Shown here: in pieces, positions 7,179-10,126 of the stretch
How the letters are laid out: the number at the start of each line of letters is the position of its first letter
Numbering within the stretch: position 1 is the stretch's first letter
Origin: RGIG4608 sp045637205
Lineage (GTDB): Bacteria; Bacillota; Clostridia; Oscillospirales; CAG-272
DNA length: 10,126 bases
NCBI GenBank assembly: GCA_045637205.1
Contig: JAZTYY010000036.1
Span: forward strand, 1 to 10,126
Reading direction: 5' to 3'
Program-made: the position numbers and the translations under genes
Notes under the pieces: model-generated
Told to the model about the DNA's origin: nothing
What the model saw: only the letters and a program-made list of their open reading frames with translations
Databases searched by the model: none

Positions 7179-7529
7179 ATGAAAAAAATATTTGTTTTGA
7201 CCTTGATTTTATTGGCGATTTTAGGACTTACCGGCTGTGCTTTAAAGATATATAAATTACCACAAGACGGATTCTGTTATTATGCGCATAGTGGCGATGA
7301 AATTGAACTTAGTCAAGAAGTGCAAGAGTATATTATCAATCTGCTTAATGAAGGTAAATGGTATCCAGATATTGCAAAATGTGATTCCGACGTGAACTTT
7401 TATCCAAATGGGTTTAAGTTAGGATATTGTGCCGAGAGTGGAGTTTTCAATGATTTCACTTTGAAGAGATCTCTTTCAATTTTCGATGATGCAAGAGATA
7501 TTATAAACGAATATTTAGGATTGAATTAA
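7179..7529 (+). CDS. Small predicted lipoprotein, function unknown
   Basis: A 116-residue secreted protein that I do not recognise. Residues 1-19 are a type II signal peptide: MKK, a hydrophobic stretch, then the lipobox LTGC with Cys20 as the lipid anchor, so it is expected on the outer face of the cytoplasmic membrane. The mature part of about 97 residues has three further cysteines (33, 68, 84). It also has a motif-like centre, GKWYPDIAKCDSDVNFYPNG (59-78), and an acidic C-terminal helix, FDDARDIINEYLG. The small alpha/beta appearance would suit a binding or inhibitor-type domain, but that is only an impression. GAGGTG (7167-7172) lies 6 nt upstream of the ATG. The gene sits 27 bp after the carbonic-anhydrase-like gene, just before the terminator, so it is likely the last cistron of the operon. 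Confidence 0.75.
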   Translation: MKKIFVLTLILLAILGLTGCALKIYKLPQDGFCYYAHSGDEIELSQEVQEYIINLLNEGKWYPDIAKCDSDVNFYPNGFKLGYCAESGVFNDFTLKRSLSIFDDARDIINEYLGLN

Positions 7530-7530
7530 C

Positions 7531-7559
7531 AAAAAGCACCTCAAATTGAGGTGCTTTTT
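7531..7559. terminator. Bidirectional intrinsic terminator between convergent genes
   Basis: A near-perfect inverted repeat, AAAAAGCACCTCAA and TTGAGGTGCTTTTT around a single A. The core stem GCACCTC/GAGGTGC closes a 5-nt AAATT loop and is flanked by A and T runs, so it gives a U-tract in either direction. It follows the lipoprotein stop by 1 bp, and its last base touches the MATE stop codon at 7560-7562. It should therefore end both the plus-strand operon and the minus-strand MATE transcript. Confidence 0.92.
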
Positions 7560-8921
7560 CTATTTAAGCTTTATTTGCTCAAGCGTTTCTTTTTTCTTCA
7601 TTTCTTTTCTGAAAAGAATAAGAATTATAATCGACATAATGCAACAAGCTCCCATTGTGAGTGGGGCATTGAGCCAAAGACCTGTGAGCCTCAATGAATA
7701 TAATGAGAAAATAAAAAGCATTGGGAAGATGAATGCTGCGCTAACTGAAATAAGTGTTGCATAAAGTGATTTTTCCACGGCAGTCATATAGCTTTGCGTT
7801 GCAAATGCAAACCAAAACAGAAGCTTTGAAATTGCATAAATTTTAAGCGCTATAACAGCTTCACGAACAAAAGTATCGTCCGCATCGGGCGCAAATAATT
7901 TTACAAGCAAGTCGGGAATTATCCACATCATTGCAAATGAAACTATTGAAACAACGGCACTTGCACTGAATATACAATTGGCAAGCTTTTTTACTCTGTC
8001 AAAGCGCTTAGCTCCCCAGTTGTAGCCGATTGAAGGCTGCATTGAATCGCAAATTCCATATATCATTGGTTGAATGATTTCACCAACGTACATTTGAATA
8101 CCGTATATTGAAACCGCGGCAGCACCACCCATGTCAAGAAGTGCCTTGTTCATTGCAACGGCAGTTATTCTGCCTGAAACGTTATTTAAGAAGATGGGCA
8201 TTCCACATTTTACTATTAGCTTTGTGGTTTTTATTGAGAATTTTGGCTTTGTCAATTTCAGCTGGCATTTGCCACTTGCAAAATAGAAGAAGGCAATTAA
8301 AGCCGATATGCTAAAGCAAATGCATGGTGCTAAAGCAGCTGCCCAAATACCCCAGTCGAAAACAAATAGGAACAATAATTCAAGAAGCGCGTTACATATG
8401 CTTGTTGCAATGTTTAACCACATACTGAATTTAATTTTTCCTGAGATTCTAAAATAGTTGTCAAATGCAAAAACTGAAGTGATGATGGGCGAAAAATAAG
8501 CATAAATGCGAATATATTGTACGCCAAGCTCCTTTAATTGCTCATCAGCACCAAGAAATTCAAGTATAAATGGTGACCCAAACCAAAGAAGAATCCCCAT
8601 AAATGCACCTGCACCCGACACCATAAAGAGTGCGCAAGTGAAGATGTTGTTTGCTTCCTTTTCGTCCTGCCTGCCAAGTGCTATAGAAATCGGCACTGCC
8701 GATCCAACTGCCACAAGGTCGGAGAGGGCAAAGTTGATAATTACGAATGGAAAAGCAATATTTATTGCGGCAAATTCCGTCGGCCCTAAAAAATTACCTA
8801 TGAAAATGCCGTCAAACAGTCCGTATAGTGCAGAGGCTAACATACTTAAAGCCCCCGGGATGGCAGCTATAAAAAACAGACGCCATACACTCGTTTTTAA
8901 AAATAGTTCCTTATGTTCCAT
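7560..8921 (-). CDS. MATE-family multidrug/cation exporter (MepA-like)
   Basis: Integral membrane protein of 453 aa, the usual length for the family, with about 12 hydrophobic segments in two homologous halves (roughly 10-215 and 235-435). It is expected to export drugs or cationic compounds across the cytoplasmic membrane using a Na+ or H+ gradient. Family features include the first-helix segment LYGLFDGIFIGNFLG (32-46) with Asp37, SDLVAVGSAVPISIALGRQD (67-86) and MQPSIGYNWGAKRFDRV (294-310), the conserved QPxxGYNxGA block. The C-terminus is basic (RKEMKKK). An AGAGGAAAAT ribosome binding site precedes the ATG. It has its own strong promoter with an overlapping palindrome and lies downstream of the S1-domain gene in the same direction, 62 bp away. 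The substrate cannot be predicted; the MepA-like label rests on length and general pattern only. Confidence 0.9.
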   Translation of the reverse strand: MEHKELFLKTSVWRLFFIAAIPGALSMLASALYGLFDGIFIGNFLGPTEFAAINIAFPFVIINFALSDLVAVGSAVPISIALGRQDEKEANNIFTCALFMVSGAGAFMGILLWFGSPFILEFLGADEQLKELGVQYIRIYAYFSPIITSVFAFDNYFRISGKIKFSMWLNIATSICNALLELLFLFVFDWGIWAAALAPCICFSISALIAFFYFASGKCQLKLTKPKFSIKTTKLIVKCGMPIFLNNVSGRITAVAMNKALLDMGGAAAVSIYGIQMYVGEIIQPMIYGICDSMQPSIGYNWGAKRFDRVKKLANCIFSASAVVSIVSFAMMWIIPDLLVKLFAPDADDTFVREAVIALKIYAISKLLFWFAFATQSYMTAVEKSLYATLISVSAAFIFPMLFIFSLYSLRLTGLWLNAPLTMGACCIMSIIILILFRKEMKKKETLEQIKLK

Positions 8922-8930
8922 ATTTTCCTC

Positions 8931-8963
8931 TATTGTCTATTATAGTATATATTATAGACAATA
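8931..8963. promoter_or_regulatory. 33-bp palindromic operator candidate over the MATE -10
   Basis: TATTGTCTAT at 8931-8940 is exactly mirrored by ATAGACAATA at 8954-8963. After one mismatch on each side the symmetry continues (ATA/TAT) around a 5-base centre. The palindrome contains the -10 hexamer and the likely transcription start, the standard place for a repressor site. No T run follows, so it is not a terminator. A TetR- or MarR-type dimeric repressor, commonly used for drug exporters, is a reasonable guess, but none is encoded here. Confidence 0.7.
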
Positions 8964-8979
8964 ACAAGAAAAAAGTCAA
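8951..8979 (-). promoter_or_regulatory. Sigma-A promoter of the MATE gene
   Basis: On the minus strand TTGACT (8974-8979) is followed, after exactly 17 bp, by a perfect TATAAT (8951-8956). The predicted start of transcription is near 8944, about 20 nt upstream of the MATE ATG, so the leader is very short. The promoter begins just 5 bp after the stop codon of the S1 gene, so MATE can be transcribed independently of it. Confidence 0.85.
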
Positions 8980-8983
8980 TGCT

Positions 8984-9943
8984 TTAATCAAAAACAGTTG
9001 ATACAGTCTTTGTACAATGCTTGGGGGAATATTGCCATATATCGATATGCTCTATTTTGTTTGTGTCTAAATGATATTGAATGGGAGTTGGCGCGTTGGC
9101 TTTTGTGCCGATGTCTATTAAAACCAGCTTGATTTTCATTTTTTCGGGAATGATGCTTTTGATGTATACCGATACGTTGTCACCTACTTGAAGACTGTTG
9201 AAAATTTGCCTATCCTCGCGAAGCTCGGCAAGCCCTGCAAGGTTGGGTGAAAGCTCAACGAATACACCGTAGCTTTCGATGCTTCTTACAATTCCTGAAA
9301 CCGTTTGACCAACCGAAAAGGCTGATGCATTTTCTTCCCAAGTACCAAGAAGCTCCTTTAAGGTCACGTAAATTCGACCGTTTTCAACGTCGTTGGATTT
9401 AACTATAACCTTTAGCTTTTGACCAACGAAAAGTCGGTCTGAGGGGTGACTGATTCGTGAAACTGAAATGCAATCTATTGACAGTAAGGATGCGTTTCCA
9501 CAGCCGATGTCCACAAATGCTCCAAAGGTGTCAAGATGAGTTACAGTGGCATCAATTACGTCACCTGGAAGAAGGGAAGCAAGGTAATAATTTTTGCATT
9601 CAGCTTGTGCTGCGCGCCTTGAAAGAATGGCACAAAAGGTGTCATCTCTTTGCTCTATGGCAACCACCTTAAAGCAAACGGGCTTGCCCACGCGAGTAAT
9701 AATTGCAATATCCTTTATGGGCTCATTTGAAGCGCTTGCAAGGCATTCTGATTTTGGTATAATGCCTTTTATCCCACATAGATCAACGTGCAAATTAAAG
9801 TCATTGTCGCACATTGTGGCGCGTGCCTCAAGAGTTTTGTTATCTCTCATGGCGCGTTCCAAATTGCTTAAATTGGAGATATATAATAGATTCTCGCTTG
9901 TATTGATAAGTGAGCCCTCGGGCATAAAATAGTTGTTGTTCAT
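8984..9943 (-). CDS. Protein with three S1 RNA-binding domains
   Basis: A 319-residue cytoplasmic protein expected to bind RNA through OB-fold S1 domains. The first domain (about 36-111) is diverged. The second (about 124-196) has the typical start GDVIDATVTHLDTFGAFVDIG (127-147), and the third (about 209-277) has GQTVSGIVRSIESYGVFVEL (212-231). The N-terminal ~35 residues and the C-terminal ~40 show no recognised domain. It resembles the short ribosomal-protein-S1-like proteins of Firmicutes, which have fewer S1 domains than the six of E. coli RpsA. A role in translation or RNA metabolism is inference. The ATG at 9943 is preceded by AGAGAGGA with about 7 nt spacing. Upstream lie a candidate promoter and repeated ACGAG boxes. 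The MATE gene follows but has its own promoter. Confidence 0.85.
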   Translation of the reverse strand: MNNNYFMPEGSLINTSENLLYISNLSNLERAMRDNKTLEARATMCDNDFNLHVDLCGIKGIIPKSECLASASNEPIKDIAIITRVGKPVCFKVVAIEQRDDTFCAILSRRAAQAECKNYYLASLLPGDVIDATVTHLDTFGAFVDIGCGNASLLSIDCISVSRISHPSDRLFVGQKLKVIVKSNDVENGRIYVTLKELLGTWEENASAFSVGQTVSGIVRSIESYGVFVELSPNLAGLAELREDRQIFNSLQVGDNVSVYIKSIIPEKMKIKLVLIDIGTKANAPTPIQYHLDTNKIEHIDIWQYSPKHCTKTVSTVFD

Positions 9944-10024
9944 TGATTTTTCCTCTCTTTTTTGCTCATTTACTCTAAAATATTAAAAATGAAGAAAAAA
10001 TATTCTAAAAATTTTTAAAATCGC

Positions 10025-10072
10025 AAACGAGGAAAAACGAGCTTATTATATGAAAAAACGAGGAAAAACGAG
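10025..10072. repeat. Two 17-bp direct repeats, each with two ACGAG boxes
   Basis: AAACGAGGAAAAACGAG occurs identically at 10025-10041 and 10056-10072. Each copy contains two ACGAG boxes, giving box starts at 10027, 10037, 10058 and 10068 with spacings of 10, 21 and 10 bp, that is one, two and one helical turns. One copy lies on each side of the candidate -10 at 10045-10050. This looks like a binding site for a regulator that recognises direct repeats. Confidence 0.75.
10045..10050 (-). promoter_or_regulatory. Candidate -10 element of the S1-domain gene
   Basis: A perfect TATAAT on the minus strand, about 100 bp upstream of the S1-gene ATG. The expected -35 position (10068-10073) reads TCTCGT, a poor match, and falls inside one of the ACGAG boxes. 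This would suit an activator-dependent promoter, or the real promoter may be elsewhere. The region 9958-10126 holds no gene; besides this element and the repeats I see only AT-rich sequence, including the palindrome TAAAAATTTTTA at 10006-10017. Confidence 0.45.
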
Positions 10073-10120
10073 ATAGCATATTGATAAATTAAAATAACGA
10101 AAAAAGTTTTCAAAAAGGTA

Positions 10121-10126
10121 TTGACA
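10121..10126 (+). promoter_or_regulatory. Consensus -35 hexamer at the right edge
   Basis: An exact TTGACA ends the window on the plus strand. It may be the -35 of a promoter firing rightward to a gene outside the window, divergent from the S1 gene; the -10 would lie beyond the edge. Confidence 0.3.

Noticed and set aside
7546..7764. Small plus-strand membrane protein after the terminator
   Set aside because: Antisense to the end of the MATE gene; it starts inside the terminator stem and lacks a ribosome binding site.
8931..8963. Terminator for the S1-domain gene
   Set aside because: The palindrome could form a hairpin but has an AT-rich stem and no T run on the minus strand, and it contains a promoter -10. 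An operator fits better.
8506..8964. Plus-strand open frame of 152 codons opposite the MATE gene
   Set aside because: It is antisense to a clear MATE coding region, runs through its promoter and shows no domain.

Overview
The window looks like a chromosomal segment from a low-GC, anaerobic member of the Firmicutes (class Clostridia). The evidence is the AT-rich spacers, strong AGGAGG-type ribosome binding sites, classical sigma-A-like promoters, and the adjacent pair of a B12-binding-type radical SAM protein (TIGR03960-like) and its radical-SAM-linked partner (TIGR03936/DUF2344-like), which is typical of that class. I cannot name a genus from sequence alone. No phage, transposase, CRISPR array, tRNA or rRNA is visible.

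Layout. Positions 1-391 are non-coding. They begin with a GC-richer stretch full of hairpins (about 1-180), which resembles a dispersed intergenic repeat, and continue into an AT-rich leader with an extended -10 promoter. From there a compact plus-strand gene string runs to about 7530: rlmB (23S rRNA 2'-O-methyltransferase), a 913-residue membrane protein, the TIGR03960-like radical SAM protein, its DUF2344 partner, a gamma-carbonic-anhydrase-like protein and a small lipoprotein. The gaps are 41, 10, -22, 8 and 27 bp, so it reads as one operon, closed by a bidirectional terminator at 7531-7559. On the minus strand, a three-S1-domain RNA-binding protein (8984-9943) lies upstream of a MATE-family exporter (7560-8921). 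Each minus-strand gene has its own promoter with conspicuous operator-like repeats.

How the genes fit together. RlmB and the radical SAM pair suggest an RNA- or ribosome-linked housekeeping operon, although the radical SAM substrate is unknown. The most unusual gene is the 913-residue protein. Its C-terminal ~550 residues have the 4+2+2 membrane layout and soluble-domain order of a P1B (heavy-metal) P-type ATPase, but the signature catalytic motifs are gone: DKTGT has become DDYNV, and TGES and GDGxND are absent. This membrane part is preceded by a ~340-residue acidic, low-complexity region that contains a hexapeptide repeat array. I interpret it as a pseudo-ATPase that may have become a scaffold or sensor; this is inference from motif comparison by eye.

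Regulatory highlights are four ACGAG boxes spaced 10, 21 and 10 bp around the probable -10 of the S1 gene, and a 33-bp palindrome over the -10 of the MATE gene. No regulator for either is encoded in the window.
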